Assembly (NCBI GenBank): GCA_021325495.1
Contig: JAJPGZ010000014.1
Span: 1-64,000, forward strand
Direction of reading: 5' to 3'
Source: Spartobacteria bacterium
GTDB lineage: Bacteria; Verrucomicrobiota; Verrucomicrobiia; Chthoniobacterales; UBA10450
DNA length: 64,000 bases
The notes under the pieces were generated by a model. That model was not told the DNA's origin. It searched no databases and was given only the letters and a program-made list of their open reading frames with translations. The first letter of the stretch is position 1; each line of letters begins with the position of its first letter. The translations under genes and the position numbers were made by a program. This document shows positions 26,794 to 35,546 of the stretch, piece after piece.

Positions 26794-28082
26794 GATGTCG
26801 CGCCGGCCGGTTGCGGGGATGGAACTTTCTCGGCCGTGTCGATCGCCAAGCGCGGACAAAACGCGAAAAAGCGTTGCGCGCTAACGAAGAAATAGAACAC
26901 CCACATGCGCCATTTGATTGCGAACTGCCGGCCTTCATTTCCGGCGAGCACCGCATTCACTGCCGCCGCGATCTGCATGGTGTCGGTCGGATTCAAAAAC
27001 ACTTCGAGGAATTCCTTGCCGCGCCGATACCACGCGTTCACGAAGGTGAGATAAATGTCCATGATGCGATTGACGGAACGCGAATATTTTCGGAACAATC
27101 GACTTCGTTTGTGTTCGTCACGTAACGCCTCGTCGATCGTATCGGCCGCTTTTTCCGCCGACATGATCGCGAGAAAAACGCCGCTGCTGAAAACCGGATC
27201 GATAAAACCCGCCGCGTCGCCTGCGAGCAGCCAGCGGTCACCGTGCAGCGTCGCATTACGATAGGAATAATCGCCCGCGGAATAAACCTCGGAAACGCGC
27301 GTCGCGTCCTTCATTCGCTCGGCCATGATTGGTTGCTCGGCGATAAATTTTTCGAGAGCGGCTTCAGGCGAAAGTTTCGCCGCACGAAAAGTCGCGGTGT
27401 CCATGACCACGCCGACGCTCGTGCGCGCTTCCGTAAGTGGAATGAGCCAGAACCAGCGGTCGAGTCCGCGCACCATCCGGATGAGCGTGGCGTCGCGGCC
27501 GGGAAGTCGTTCGACCTTTTCGTAATGCGCGAAGACGGAAAACTTTTGCAAGTGATCGTAAGTCTTCTTCAATTTGAAAAAACTGCCGAGCAAAGTCTGG
27601 CGTCCGCTGCAATCGAGCAGGTAGCGACATGCGATTGTCGATCTTGCACCGGCCGAATCTACGATGTCGATCTTCACGCCGTCATCGGCGAAATCCATCG
27701 ACTTCACCTCGGTTTCCTCACGCACTTCGGCGCCGATCTCGCGCGAGTGATCGAGCAATAACTTATCGAACTCCGATCGCGTCACTTGATAGGCACGGTC
27801 GCGTTGCGATTGAAATCCATCCTTGAAATAAAATTTCACTCCACGCACGCCGGACGCGGCCATGATCTCACCGCCGAACTTTGGCAGAAATGCGCGATCG
27901 AGTTTTTCGCGAACGCCGAGTCGATCGAACGTTTGCGTGCTGAATGGCAACAACGATTCCCCGATGTGAAAGCGCGGAAATTTTTCGCGTTCGAGGACGA
28001 CTACGCGACGGCCCGCGCGGGCGAGTATCGTCGCGGCCGTGCTTCCAGCCGGCCCGCCCCCGATGATGGCGACGTCGTACAT
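26790..28082 (-). CDS. FAD-dependent oxidoreductase, flavin halogenase/reductase family
   Basis: The product has 430 residues. The Rossmann FAD motif GGGPAGSTAATILARAGRRV is at 8-27, followed by FPRFHIGESLLP, the hallmark of the tryptophan-halogenase-like/geranylgeranyl-reductase group. Later come LLDCSGRQTLLG, WFWLIPLTEARTSVGVVMD, the second FAD motif GDAAGFIDPVFSSGVFLAI and a C-terminal helical part. The halogenase WxWxIP element appears as WFWLIP, but activity as a halogenase is not shown. The ATG sits in a word-1 copy (28082-28091, minus AAGATCGACATG). It is the first gene of the 23.2-28.1 kb operon, and such enzymes tailor polyenes or lipids in APE-type clusters. Confidence 0.88.
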   Translation of the reverse strand: MYDVAIIGGGPAGSTAATILARAGRRVVVLEREKFPRFHIGESLLPFSTQTFDRLGVREKLDRAFLPKFGGEIMAASGVRGVKFYFKDGFQSQRDRAYQVTRSEFDKLLLDHSREIGAEVREETEVKSMDFADDGVKIDIVDSAGARSTIACRYLLDCSGRQTLLGSFFKLKKTYDHLQKFSVFAHYEKVERLPGRDATLIRMVRGLDRWFWLIPLTEARTSVGVVMDTATFRAAKLSPEAALEKFIAEQPIMAERMKDATRVSEVYSAGDYSYRNATLHGDRWLLAGDAAGFIDPVFSSGVFLAIMSAEKAADTIDEALRDEHKRSRLFRKYSRSVNRIMDIYLTFVNAWYRRGKEFLEVFLNPTDTMQIAAAVNAVLAGNEGRQFAIKWRMWVFYFFVSAQRFFAFCPRLAIDTAEKVPSPQPAGATS

Positions 28083-28094
28083 GTCGATCTTATC

Positions 28095-28826
28095 TTAGCG
28101 CAACGGCGGCAAATTCCAGTCGTCGCGATAACGATTATAAATATTTCTCGGCAGTTGCACGAGCAGCGGCGCGCGCGCGGGATCGAGCCATCGAATTAGA
28201 TCGACAAGATCTTTTTCGGCCATGGCCGTGCAGCCGACCGTGGGCTCGTTAGGCGCGATCCAGACGTGAAGGAAAATGCACGAGCCCGCGTTCGGACGCG
28301 CTCGCGCATTGTGCTCGACGATGACGCCCCATTTATAGCGCACATCTTTGCGCCGCATCTCTTCGGCCGTGCGCCAATCGCGATTGTCGATCTTACGTTG
28401 ATCGATCAGATGGTTGTAGTGATGCGATTGCGGATCATCGACGCAGAGAATGTCTGGCGTCACTTGCCGGTACGGCATTTGGGTCGCAGCGCTGCGCGCG
28501 TAACCAAAAACGCTGGTAAGTTTGAAAATTCCCGCCGGCGCTTTGTTGTCGCCTTCCTGCTTAGTTGGACGCTCGTCTGGAAAAATATTGTTCACGCCGA
28601 TACCCCATCCCAATCCGTTTTTTCCAACGACGACCGGGACCTGCGATTTCCGCACGCGCCAGTCCGCGCCGTCGCGTTCGAATGTCGAAAGTGTTCCCGA
28701 TGTTGCGGACCAGGAATCGGTGGTGACGACGACGCATTGCTGACAATTCTCCGGCAGACTTTGGCCAGGCGCGGACAAGATCGACATGTTCCATGCGAGG
28801 ATTGCAAGGGCGATCACTTGTTTCAT
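28095..28826 (-). CDS. L,D-transpeptidase-like (YkuD) protein
   Basis: The product has 243 residues: a signal peptide (1 to about 22, with a word-1-encoded MSIL), then a YkuD-type domain. KNGLGWGIG, DNKAPAGIFKL and the late GSCIFLHVW followed by TVGCTAM give the His and Cys of the catalytic motif (His...Gly-Cys). Such enzymes make 3-3 crosslinks in peptidoglycan or attach lipoproteins to it. The DRDWRTAEEM stretch matches the COG3786 subgroup. It is separated from the FAD gene by 12 bases and probably transcribed ahead of it. Confidence 0.85.
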   Translation of the reverse strand: MKQVIALAILAWNMSILSAPGQSLPENCQQCVVVTTDSWSATSGTLSTFERDGADWRVRKSQVPVVVGKNGLGWGIGVNNIFPDERPTKQEGDNKAPAGIFKLTSVFGYARSAATQMPYRQVTPDILCVDDPQSHHYNHLIDQRKIDNRDWRTAEEMRRKDVRYKWGVIVEHNARARPNAGSCIFLHVWIAPNEPTVGCTAMAEKDLVDLIRWLDPARAPLLVQLPRNIYNRYRDDWNLPPLR

Positions 28827-28852
28827 TGTCGAAACGGATTTAACAAAAGCGC

Positions 28853-29962
28853 GTGAGGTTAATCGACCGCTTCGTTTTGCGCGAGCTTGTCGTGAATATT
28901 CTGTTCGCGATTTTCGTGCTCAGCCTCGTGCTCGTGGTCGGCAATATTTTTCGCAAGCTGCTGCCGTTGCTCGTGAATCACGACGTGCCGCTGCAATATC
29001 TCGTGAGCTTTATCGCGTACATTTTGCCGTTCTCGCTCATCTTCACCATCCCATGGGGGATGCTGACCGCGATCCTGCTCGTCTTCGGCCGACTTTCGGC
29101 CGACAACGAATTGATCGCGCTGCGCGCCAATGGCGTGAGCGTCCCGCGCATTTGCATTCCGCTCGCTGGCATCGCGATTGTCGCGACGGCGATTTGTTTG
29201 TGGCTCAACGTCTCGGTCGCGCCGGCCGCGCAAATGCAGCTAAGATCGACAATCTTCGACCTGGCCACGCGCGATCCGATGGCGCTCTTCGGCGGCGATC
29301 AGGTGATCGATCAATTTCCCGGACGCAAAATTTACGTCGGCAAAAAAGAGGGGAACAAGCTCGAGAACATCACCGTGTTCGAAGTGAACGACGATTCGCT
29401 GCCGATGCGTGTAACATATGCGCGCACGGGAATGCTGGAAGCGGATTTGCCTAACAAGCGCATCCTCATGCATCTTTATAACGCGCGTTATCAGCAACGC
29501 GACGAAAACGATCCGCTCGATCTGAGAAAAATCCGCGACGGCATCAATGTGAAGGAGGGAACGTTGCCGATCGGGCTGGATGAGCTTTACGAGAAGGCGA
29601 AGAAGCAGCCGAGCCGTTCGGCCTTGTCGGTGGAGCAACTTGTCGATCAACTAAAAACAAGTGACAACGCGCGCGATCGCAGCGCGAGCCGCACCGAGAT
29701 CAACAAGCGCTTCTCCTTTCCGATGGCGTGTCTCGCGTTTGCATTGATCGCGGTTCCGTTAGGCGTGACTACGCATCGACGCGAGACGTCGGTCGGTTTC
29801 GCCATGGGCCTCATCGTCGCGGTGGCGTACTTTTTGTTCATCATCATCGGCGACACTTTGCGCGCGACTCCGAGCGTGCATCCCGAATTGCTGGTGTGGT
29901 TGCCCAACGTGCTCTTCCTTGCGCTGGGCGCGTGGTTATTTCGCCGCCTGGCGCGGCAGTGA
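28853..29962 (+). CDS. LptF/LptG-family permease
   Basis: The product has 369 residues, of the YjgP/YjgQ fold. Three N-terminal helices (about 15-35, 55-80, 98-122) begin with LIDRFVLRELVVNILFAIFV. A periplasmic beta-jellyroll domain (about 130-260) includes GRKIYVGKKEGNKLENITVF. Three C-terminal helices follow, with KRFSFPMACLAFALIAVPLG and ETSVGFAMGLIVAVAYFLF. LptF and LptG together with LptB form the transporter that extracts lipopolysaccharide from the inner membrane. Only one of the pair is here, so F versus G is not decided. Its 3' end overlaps the converging cNMP/DUF1003 gene by 27 bases. Confidence 0.9.
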   Translation: MRLIDRFVLRELVVNILFAIFVLSLVLVVGNIFRKLLPLLVNHDVPLQYLVSFIAYILPFSLIFTIPWGMLTAILLVFGRLSADNELIALRANGVSVPRICIPLAGIAIVATAICLWLNVSVAPAAQMQLRSTIFDLATRDPMALFGGDQVIDQFPGRKIYVGKKEGNKLENITVFEVNDDSLPMRVTYARTGMLEADLPNKRILMHLYNARYQQRDENDPLDLRKIRDGINVKEGTLPIGLDELYEKAKKQPSRSALSVEQLVDQLKTSDNARDRSASRTEINKRFSFPMACLAFALIAVPLGVTTHRRETSVGFAMGLIVAVAYFLFIIIGDTLRATPSVHPELLVWLPNVLFLALGAWLFRRLARQ

Positions 29963-30793
29963 TTCCATCGATTGTCGATCTTGCGCGGTCGTTAGGCGGC
30001 CGCGGTCGTGTTCGAGCAAATGCAGCCGCTGCAGGATTTCGTTGAGCGCGAGCTCGTTTTTCAAATTCAATTTGTAATCGAGATCGGCCCGGATGCGGTC
30101 CTTATGACTTTGCCGGTTCTGCGACATCATGATGATGGGCGCCTGCAAAGCGGTGATGACGTTGAGGGCAAGATTAAGCAGGATGAACGGGAATGGATCG
30201 AACTTTTGTCGCGTGAGCAGGAAGGTATTGACGATGATCCAAAGGCAGAAAAAGGAGAGCGAGACGATGATGAATTTCCAACTGCCGCCGAATTCCGCGA
30301 TCGCGTCCGCCGCGCGATCGGCAAAGGTGAGGGTGCGTTCTTCTTCTTCGTTAACGTTGCGCGAGACCCGGCGCTGAAGAAGCTCGTTCGTCGAACGGAG
30401 GCGATTCGCCAGCGCGGTGAGCATGCCGAGGGCGACGTCCGAGTTATTCTGGAGGAAGGAAAGGAAATGTCGCCGCGACAACATCCCGAGCCGTGACGAT
30501 TCCATCGCGGTCGCGTTCGCGGCGCGCGCTTGTCCATCTAAGATCGACATCTCACCAAAAAATTCCCCGGGCCCGAGTTCCGCCACCGTGATCTCATTGC
30601 CGTCCTCCGCCTTGATGCTAATGCGAATGGCGCCACTCTCGATCACGTACATGGCGTTCCCGGCGTCGCCGGCGCGGAACAATGTTTGGCCCTCTTTCGC
30701 TTCGACGGCCTCGAGCAAATCGCACAGGCGTCGCGCCGCATCATCTTCGAGCGACTCGAAGAGCGGGACCTGGCGCAGGGTGTCGGGAGTCAT
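29936..30793 (-). CDS. cyclic-nucleotide-binding domain plus DUF1003 membrane protein
   Basis: The product has 285 residues. Residues 1-125 form a Crp-like cyclic-nucleotide-binding domain (VPLFESLEDDAARRL, AMYVIESGAIRI, GEFFGEMSILDGQARAANAT; the FGEM..L..RxAx signature is intact, with Ala-Ala in place of the usual R-S/T). Residues 150-285 are DUF1003: two membrane helices (about 172-190, 203-228) followed by NRQSHKDRIRADLDYKLNLK. This fusion is a known membrane-bound architecture of unknown role, possibly a cNMP-gated sensor. It runs against the LptF/G gene with a short tail-to-tail overlap. Confidence 0.85.
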   Translation of the reverse strand: MTPDTLRQVPLFESLEDDAARRLCDLLEAVEAKEGQTLFRAGDAGNAMYVIESGAIRISIKAEDGNEITVAELGPGEFFGEMSILDGQARAANATAMESSRLGMLSRRHFLSFLQNNSDVALGMLTALANRLRSTNELLQRRVSRNVNEEEERTLTFADRAADAIAEFGGSWKFIIVSLSFFCLWIIVNTFLLTRQKFDPFPFILLNLALNVITALQAPIIMMSQNRQSHKDRIRADLDYKLNLKNELALNEILQRLHLLEHDRGRLTTAQDRQSMESLPRQAAK

Positions 30794-30841
30794 GGCCGTA
30801 AATTCGAATATCGAAATCCGAATTCCGAAACAATGTTCGAA

Positions 30842-31642
30842 TTAGGCGGCACTGCCAAAATCGGCGGTAATCTCCACCGTGTCCGAGACTGCGATGCGCA
30901 CGTCGCGCAATCGAATGTCCCCGAGTGGCAGCGACATAAGCGAGAAACTTCGGCCTTCGAGTTTGTGCAGCTGTGGCTCGAGAAGACCGCAGGCAATCGA
31001 TCCAAGTTTGCCGTCGCTGCGGCATTTCAGGTTCGTCACCTTCGCGCGAAAACCGTCGTCGATTTGCATTTGCCCGGAGATGTCGATCTTGGCGCGGAAA
31101 AGAAGTTTGCGCGCGGTAATGCTCACGTCCGCCGAAATCGAGCGCGGGCCGCGCGCACGAAAAGTCATACGCGTCTGCTCGATCGTGATGCCCTGTTTGG
31201 CCGCTTCACGTTTCGCCAGTTCACCGACGGCTTTTTCCAAGCCGAGCTGCGCCGCCGACACATGCACCTGGCCCGTGCGCAAATTATTTACGAGCATAAC
31301 GACCTCGCCGTTCGCGTCGCGCCCTTCATGGAAAACGACGTCCCGCGCTTCCAGTTGCAAATTCAACGGCGCGCCTTCGATCTCCATTTTTCGCGCGCTA
31401 ATGTTTAGCAATGCTGCTTCGCAAGCCGGTTTTGTTTCGCCGGCAAACTTTGGCGGCGGAGGCGACGAATCGAGTTTCGCGTTATCGAGATTGATCGCGA
31501 TCTCGTCCAGATAGGGGAAGACGCGCGCGCTTACGGTCACGATTTCGCCCTCTTTCTTCACGAAGCGGCGCAGGGCGGAGTCCAAGGCCCCGGCCAGGTC
31601 GCTTTTGGAATCGGGAAATTTCTTTTGCTGGAGCGGGATCAC
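30842..31642 (-). CDS. DUF2993/LmeA-like lipid-binding-fold protein
   Basis: The product has 266 residues and is beta-rich. The pattern LEARDVVFHEGRDANGEVVM and the repeated two-layer beta pattern, with a D-L-A-G-A-L-type N-terminal helix, fit DUF2993/LmeA-like proteins, which adopt lipid-binding tubular folds related to YceB. No convincing signal peptide is seen at the chosen ATG, so the true start may lie upstream (the gap to rpsN is 100 bases) or the protein is cytoplasmic. Assignment is moderate. Confidence 0.5.
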   Translation of the reverse strand: MIPLQQKKFPDSKSDLAGALDSALRRFVKKEGEIVTVSARVFPYLDEIAINLDNAKLDSSPPPPKFAGETKPACEAALLNISARKMEIEGAPLNLQLEARDVVFHEGRDANGEVVMLVNNLRTGQVHVSAAQLGLEKAVGELAKREAAKQGITIEQTRMTFRARGPRSISADVSITARKLLFRAKIDISGQMQIDDGFRAKVTNLKCRSDGKLGSIACGLLEPQLHKLEGRSFSLMSLPLGDIRLRDVRIAVSDTVEITADFGSAA

Positions 31643-31742
31643 GATTTTCTATCGCACGGAATTGGCGAATTGCCTGCGTAAGATCGACATGTAACTCACT
31701 CTTGCAAACCGCGCGCAATCCGTTACCTTCCGCGCTTCCAAT

Positions 31743-32012
31743 ATGGCAAAGACCTCCTGGATCAACCGAAACGAGCGCAAACGTGCGACGGTCAAGAAGT
31801 ACGCCGCGCTGCGGGCCGAGCTCAAGGCGAAGAAAGATTACGCCGGGCTCACCCAGCTGCCGCGCGACGCTTCGCCCACGCGCGTGGTTAACCGTTGCGA
31901 AGTGACCGGCCGCCGCCGCGCCTTTATTCGCCGGTTCAAGCTGTCGCGGCTGACGTTTCGCGAGCTCGCCTTGCAGGGACTCATCCCTGGCGTAACGAAG
32001 TCGAGCTGGTAG
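31743..32012 (+). CDS. rpsN: 30S ribosomal protein S14
   Basis: The product has 89 residues, the long zinc-free form of S14. The family signatures [48 protein letters not shown] and the C-terminal [11 protein letters not shown] are all present. It lies outside a ribosomal-protein operon, next to a CNNM/CorC gene, as is often seen for S14 in genomes where it is unlinked from spc. A word-1 copy stands at 31680. Confidence 0.97.
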   Translation: MAKTSWINRNERKRATVKKYAALRAELKAKKDYAGLTQLPRDASPTRVVNRCEVTGRRRAFIRRFKLSRLTFRELALQGLIPGVTKSSW

Positions 32013-32051
32013 TTTGCGGTTCGGACGCGCACAGCGTTCGTTAGGCGCGAC

Positions 32052-33458
32052 ATGAACATGTCGATCTTTCATTCCTTTAGCGCGATCCTCGGCGATCAAC
32101 TCGTGACGCACTTCGATCCGCCGCTCTTGATCGTGGCGAAACTTGCCGCCATCGCCGCGCTCGTCGCGCTCAATGGCTTCTTCGTCTGTTGCGAATTCGC
32201 CATTATCAAAGTGCGCGGGAGTCAGCTTGAAGGGTTGATCGAAGAGGGAGATCGGCGGGCCGCATTCATTAAACATGTGCGCGGTCATCTCGACGCGTAT
32301 CTATCCGCCACGCAGCTCGGCGTCACCCTGGCCAGCCTCGCTCTCGGCTGGATCGGCGAACAATTCCTCGCGCATCTGCTCGAGCCGATCTTCGTTCACG
32401 CCGGCATTCATTCGCATGCGTTCGTCACTTCGGTGTCGGTCACGCTCGCGTTCCTCGGTATCACCTTTCTCCACATCGTCTTCGGCGAGCTCGCGCCAAA
32501 ATACACCGCCATTTCCAATCCGCTGCCGGTGGCGATGCGGCTCGTTAGGCCGCTGGCCGGGTTCTATCTTATTTTCAAACCCGCCATCTGGCTCCTGCAC
32601 AAATCGTCGAATCTTCTTCTCCATACTTTGCTGCGCATGCCGCGCGCTTCCGGCGCCGACCTCGCGCACAGCGAAGAAGAACTCCGCCTCATTCTCGATC
32701 AAAGCGAGAAATCGGACGAAGTCTCGCCGTTAGGCCGAAATCTGCTCATCAACGCGCTCGATCTGCGCGAACGCGTCGTGCGCGATATCATGACCCCGCG
32801 CGGCGACGTGGTTTATCTCGACGTCGGCGAAGATTTCGAGACCAACCTGAAGAAGGTCATCGAATCGCGGCACACCCGCTTTCCGCTTTGCCGGGAGAAC
32901 CTCGACCACGCCATCGGCATTGTTCACGTCAAGGAACTGCTTTTGATGATCCGCGATACGCATCCGGACCTGATGAAGATCAAGCGCGATCTCCTGCCGG
33001 TGCCGGAGATGATGTCACTCGAGAAACTGCTCAACATGTTTCTGAACAAACACGCCCATCTTGCCATCGTCGTCGATGAGTACGGCGGAACTGTCGGCAT
33101 CGTCACGCTCGAAAACGTGCTCGAGGAATTGGTCGGCGATATTCAGGACGAGTTCGATACGGACAAGGAAGAGTTTCGCAAAATCAACGAGAACGAATTT
33201 GTGGTGGACGGTGGACTCGGTCTCTACGAATTGCGCGACGCCGTCGGTCTCGAGATCGACAGCGCCGACGTCAGCACCATCGGCGGCTACGTCACCCATT
33301 TGTTAGGCCATCTCCCGAAACAGGGCGAGCAGGTCAAGATCGACAACTACTGCGTCACGGTCGCGCAGTCCGATGCGCGCCGCGTCCACCAATTGCATTT
33401 CCGCAAGTTGGCCGACGCTCCGGCGGGAGCAGCGCAGAAATCCGACGTCGCACTCTAA
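32052..33458 (+). CDS. CNNM/CorC-family membrane protein with CBS pair
   Basis: The product has 468 residues. A CNNM transmembrane domain (about 25-210) includes [40 protein letters not shown] and [15 protein letters not shown] pair follows (about 235-355; [35 protein letters not shown]), and a C-terminal CorC_HlyC domain (about 370-450; [19 protein letters not shown]). These proteins are linked to magnesium/cobalt export or membrane integrity. Word 1 sits at codons 3-6 (MNMSIF) and word 2 occurs at 32040, 32544, 32729 and 33302. The next gene starts with TTG immediately after its stop. Confidence 0.92.
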   Translation: MNMSIFHSFSAILGDQLVTHFDPPLLIVAKLAAIAALVALNGFFVCCEFAIIKVRGSQLEGLIEEGDRRAAFIKHVRGHLDAYLSATQLGVTLASLALGWIGEQFLAHLLEPIFVHAGIHSHAFVTSVSVTLAFLGITFLHIVFGELAPKYTAISNPLPVAMRLVRPLAGFYLIFKPAIWLLHKSSNLLLHTLLRMPRASGADLAHSEEELRLILDQSEKSDEVSPLGRNLLINALDLRERVVRDIMTPRGDVVYLDVGEDFETNLKKVIESRHTRFPLCRENLDHAIGIVHVKELLLMIRDTHPDLMKIKRDLLPVPEMMSLEKLLNMFLNKHAHLAIVVDEYGGTVGIVTLENVLEELVGDIQDEFDTDKEEFRKINENEFVVDGGLGLYELRDAVGLEIDSADVSTIGGYVTHLLGHLPKQGEQVKIDNYCVTVAQSDARRVHQLHFRKLADAPAGAAQKSDVAL

Positions 33459-33638
33459 TTGGAACTTCTGGTCGAGACCGATGTCGTTTGTCCGCATTGC
33501 GGCGAGAGTTTCCCGTTGCAAATCGACACTTCCGAGCGCGAGCAAAGTTTAATCGAAGACTGCACCGTTTGTTGCCGGCCGATTAGCCTAACGATTCGCT
33601 GCCGGCCGGGTGCGATTGTCGATCTTGCCATCGCCTAG
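33459..33638 (+). CDS. CPXCG-motif cysteine-rich mini-protein
   Basis: The 59-residue ORF begins with TTG at 33459, directly after the TAA of the previous gene. It encodes VCPHCGESFPLQIDTSE, then LIEDCTVCCRPISLTI and the tail PGAIVDLAIA. The CPxCG, EDCxVCCxPI pattern is the Cys_rich_CPXG family (PF14255), a small presumed zinc-binding protein of unknown role that is usually about 60 residues. The C-terminal IVDLA is encoded by word 1 (33617-33626). The non-ATG start and direct abutment imply translational coupling to the CNNM gene. Confidence 0.85.
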   Translation: MELLVETDVVCPHCGESFPLQIDTSEREQSLIEDCTVCCRPISLTIRCRPGAIVDLAIA

Positions 33639-33653
33639 CGCGCAAGATCGACA
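33617..33653. terminator. inverted pair of word 1 forming a hairpin
   Basis: TGTCGATCTTGC (33617-33628) and GCAAGATCGACA (33642-33653) are exact inverse complements, forming a 12-bp stem with a 13-base loop that contains the stop of the CPXCG gene. This is the same use of inverted word pairs as terminators known for Neisseria uptake sequences. Confidence 0.5.
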
Positions 33654-33691
33654 TGTTGATTTCGCGTCGTTTTCCCGCGACGCTGAGTTGA

Positions 33692-35029
33692 ATGCACAAG
33701 GAAGCGACCAGCGGCTGGCGCGAAGAACGCGCGCAGCCGAGCTTGCCCGAATCGCACCGCAGCATTCCGATCGTTTCGACGGCCGGTTTTTGGCGCAAAC
33801 TGCTCGCTTTTTCCGGGCCCGGTTATCTCGTCGCCGTCGGTTACATGGACCCGGGCAACTGGGCGACCGATCTCGCGGGCGGCTCGCGTTTTGGTTACCT
33901 GCTGCTCAGCGTCATTCTGCTTTCGAATCTGATGGCGATCCTGCTGCAATCGCTTTGCGCGCGGCTCGGCATTGTCACCGGCCGCGATCTTGCGCAAGCG
34001 TGTCGCGATCATTACTCGCGCCCGGTCTCGTTAGGCCTGTGGATCATTTGCGAGCTCGCCATCTGTGCGTGCGATCTCGCTGAAGTCATCGGCTCCGCTA
34101 TCGCGCTGAATCTTCTTTTTCACATTCCGCTCGTCATCGGCGTTTGCCTAACGGCGCTCGATGTCATGATCGTTCTCTATTTGCAAAACAAAGGTTTTCG
34201 CTGGCTCGAAGCGCTCGTCATCGGCCTCATCGTTTTGATCGGCGGTTGTTTCCTCGTTGAAGTGATCCTATCGCGACCGGCGATTGTCGATCTTACGCGC
34301 GGCTTCATTCCAAGTGCCGAGATCGTGACGCATCGCGACGCACTTTTCATCGCCATCGGAATTCTTGGCGCGACGGTCATGCCGCACAATTTGTATCTGC
34401 ATTCCTCGATTGTGCAGACGCGCAAATACGAGCAGACCGCCGCCGGTAAAGCGGAAGCGATCAAATTCGCGACCATCGACTCCACCGTCGCGCTCATGTT
34501 CGCGCTCTTCATCAACGCCGCGATCCTGATTGTCGCCGCCGCCACCTTTCACACGCGCGGCCAAAACGACGTCGCGGAAATTCAAGACGCCTACAAACTT
34601 CTCTCGCCCATGTTAGGCGTGCCGATCGCGAGCGCGCTCTTCGCCTTTGCGCTGCTCGCGTCCGGACAAAATTCCACCCTCACCGGCACGCTTGCTGGCC
34701 AAATCGTGATGGAAGGATTTCTCAATCTTCGCCTCCGGCCGTGGCTGCGTCGATTGATCACGCGCGCGATCGCGATCGTTCCCGCGGTCATCGTGGCGGC
34801 GCTCTATGGCATGAGTGGCACCGCGAAATTGCTTCTGCTCAGCCAGGTCATCTTGAGTCTGCAACTCTCCTTTGCGGTCATCCCGCTCGTCCTCTTCACG
34901 AGCGACCGGCGAAAAATGGGCGAGTTCGTTGCGCCAGTTTGGCTGCGAACGCTGGCGTGGATGACGACCGCGATCATCGTCATGCTCAACGCAAAATTTC
35001 TGTTCGATTGGATCACTACCCGAGCCTAA
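33692..35029 (+). CDS. mntH: Nramp-family divalent-metal/proton symporter
   Basis: The product has 445 residues with about eleven membrane helices. The two Nramp metal-site motifs are present: [16 protein letters not shown] (DPGN) in helix 1 and [14 protein letters not shown] (MPHN) in helix 6. Length and motifs match bacterial MntH, which brings in Mn2+ (and Fe2+). A soluble N-terminal tail of about 30 residues precedes helix 1. No MntR site is obvious upstream. The stop lies in a GCCTAAC word. Confidence 0.93.
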   Translation: MHKEATSGWREERAQPSLPESHRSIPIVSTAGFWRKLLAFSGPGYLVAVGYMDPGNWATDLAGGSRFGYLLLSVILLSNLMAILLQSLCARLGIVTGRDLAQACRDHYSRPVSLGLWIICELAICACDLAEVIGSAIALNLLFHIPLVIGVCLTALDVMIVLYLQNKGFRWLEALVIGLIVLIGGCFLVEVILSRPAIVDLTRGFIPSAEIVTHRDALFIAIGILGATVMPHNLYLHSSIVQTRKYEQTAAGKAEAIKFATIDSTVALMFALFINAAILIVAAATFHTRGQNDVAEIQDAYKLLSPMLGVPIASALFAFALLASGQNSTLTGTLAGQIVMEGFLNLRLRPWLRRLITRAIAIVPAVIVAALYGMSGTAKLLLLSQVILSLQLSFAVIPLVLFTSDRRKMGEFVAPVWLRTLAWMTTAIIVMLNAKFLFDWITTRA

Positions 35030-35034
35030 CAAAC

Positions 35035-35460
35035 ATGTATCAACGCATCCTTGTCGCTCTCGAAAACAGCCGCGCTGACGAAACGCTGCTTCCGCACGTT
35101 GCCCAGCTCGCGAAAGTTCATGGCTCGGAAGTCGTGCTCGTGCATGTGGCCGATGGTTTCGTTGCGCGCAATTACGACCAACTCAAGCTGCTCGAGTCGC
35201 AGGAGATGAAGGAAGACCGCGCCTATCTCGAACGCGCGGCCGAAGGTCTGCGTAGCGGCGGGTTGACCGTGAACACCACGCTCGAGCTCGGCGATCCGGC
35301 CGAAGGAATTTTGAAGGCCGCGCAAGATCGACAATGCGATTTGATTGCGATGACGGCGCACGGCCACCGCTTGTTAGGCGATCTTCTCTTTGGCAGCGCC
35401 ATTCACACCGTGCGACATAAGTCGCCCGTGCCGGTGTTGCTCGTGCGCGCCGGAAAATAG
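35035..35460 (+). CDS. universal stress protein
   Basis: The product has 141 residues of the UspA fold: YQRILVALENSRADETLLPH, VVLVHVADG, then CDLIAMTAHGHRLLGDLLFGSA and VRHKSPVPVLLVR. The G-x2-G-x9-G(S/T)-like nucleotide-binding segment is largely conserved (HGHRLLGDLLFGS), with Leu at one Gly position, so ATP binding is likely but not certain. Start at 35035, five bases after the mntH stop, so it is co-transcribed. The frame is open far upstream inside mntH and is not used. Confidence 0.9.
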   Translation: MYQRILVALENSRADETLLPHVAQLAKVHGSEVVLVHVADGFVARNYDQLKLLESQEMKEDRAYLERAAEGLRSGGLTVNTTLELGDPAEGILKAAQDRQCDLIAMTAHGHRLLGDLLFGSAIHTVRHKSPVPVLLVRAGK

Positions 35461-35469
35461 AACTCCGCG

Positions 35470-35534
35470 CTGTAGGGGAAGCTGTCAGCTTCCCATTCCA
35501 TTTGACGGCGGGAAGCTAACAGCTTCCCCTACAG
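35470..35534. repeat. long palindromic (REP-like) repeat
   Basis: Two 25-base arms (35470-35494 and 35510-35534) are inverse complements with one mismatch and end in CTGTAGGGG/CCCCTACAG. Each arm carries an internal GGAAGCT-GTC/TAA-AGCTTCC dyad. A half copy with the same sequence lies at 40107-40132 before atpA. It lies between the stress-protein gene and the glycogen-synthase gene and may act as terminator or mRNA stabiliser. Confidence 0.8.
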
Positions 35535-35546
35535 TATTGTTGCTCG

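Noticed and set aside
26790-28082. Firm call of tryptophan halogenase
   Set aside because: The FAD motifs and WFWLIP fit the wider reductase/halogenase family, but the substrate and halogenation cannot be told from sequence.
31482-32288. Minus-strand ORF of 268 codons opposite the CNNM gene
   Set aside because: It is the reverse-frame shadow of a well supported gene with conserved domains and has no protein-like features.
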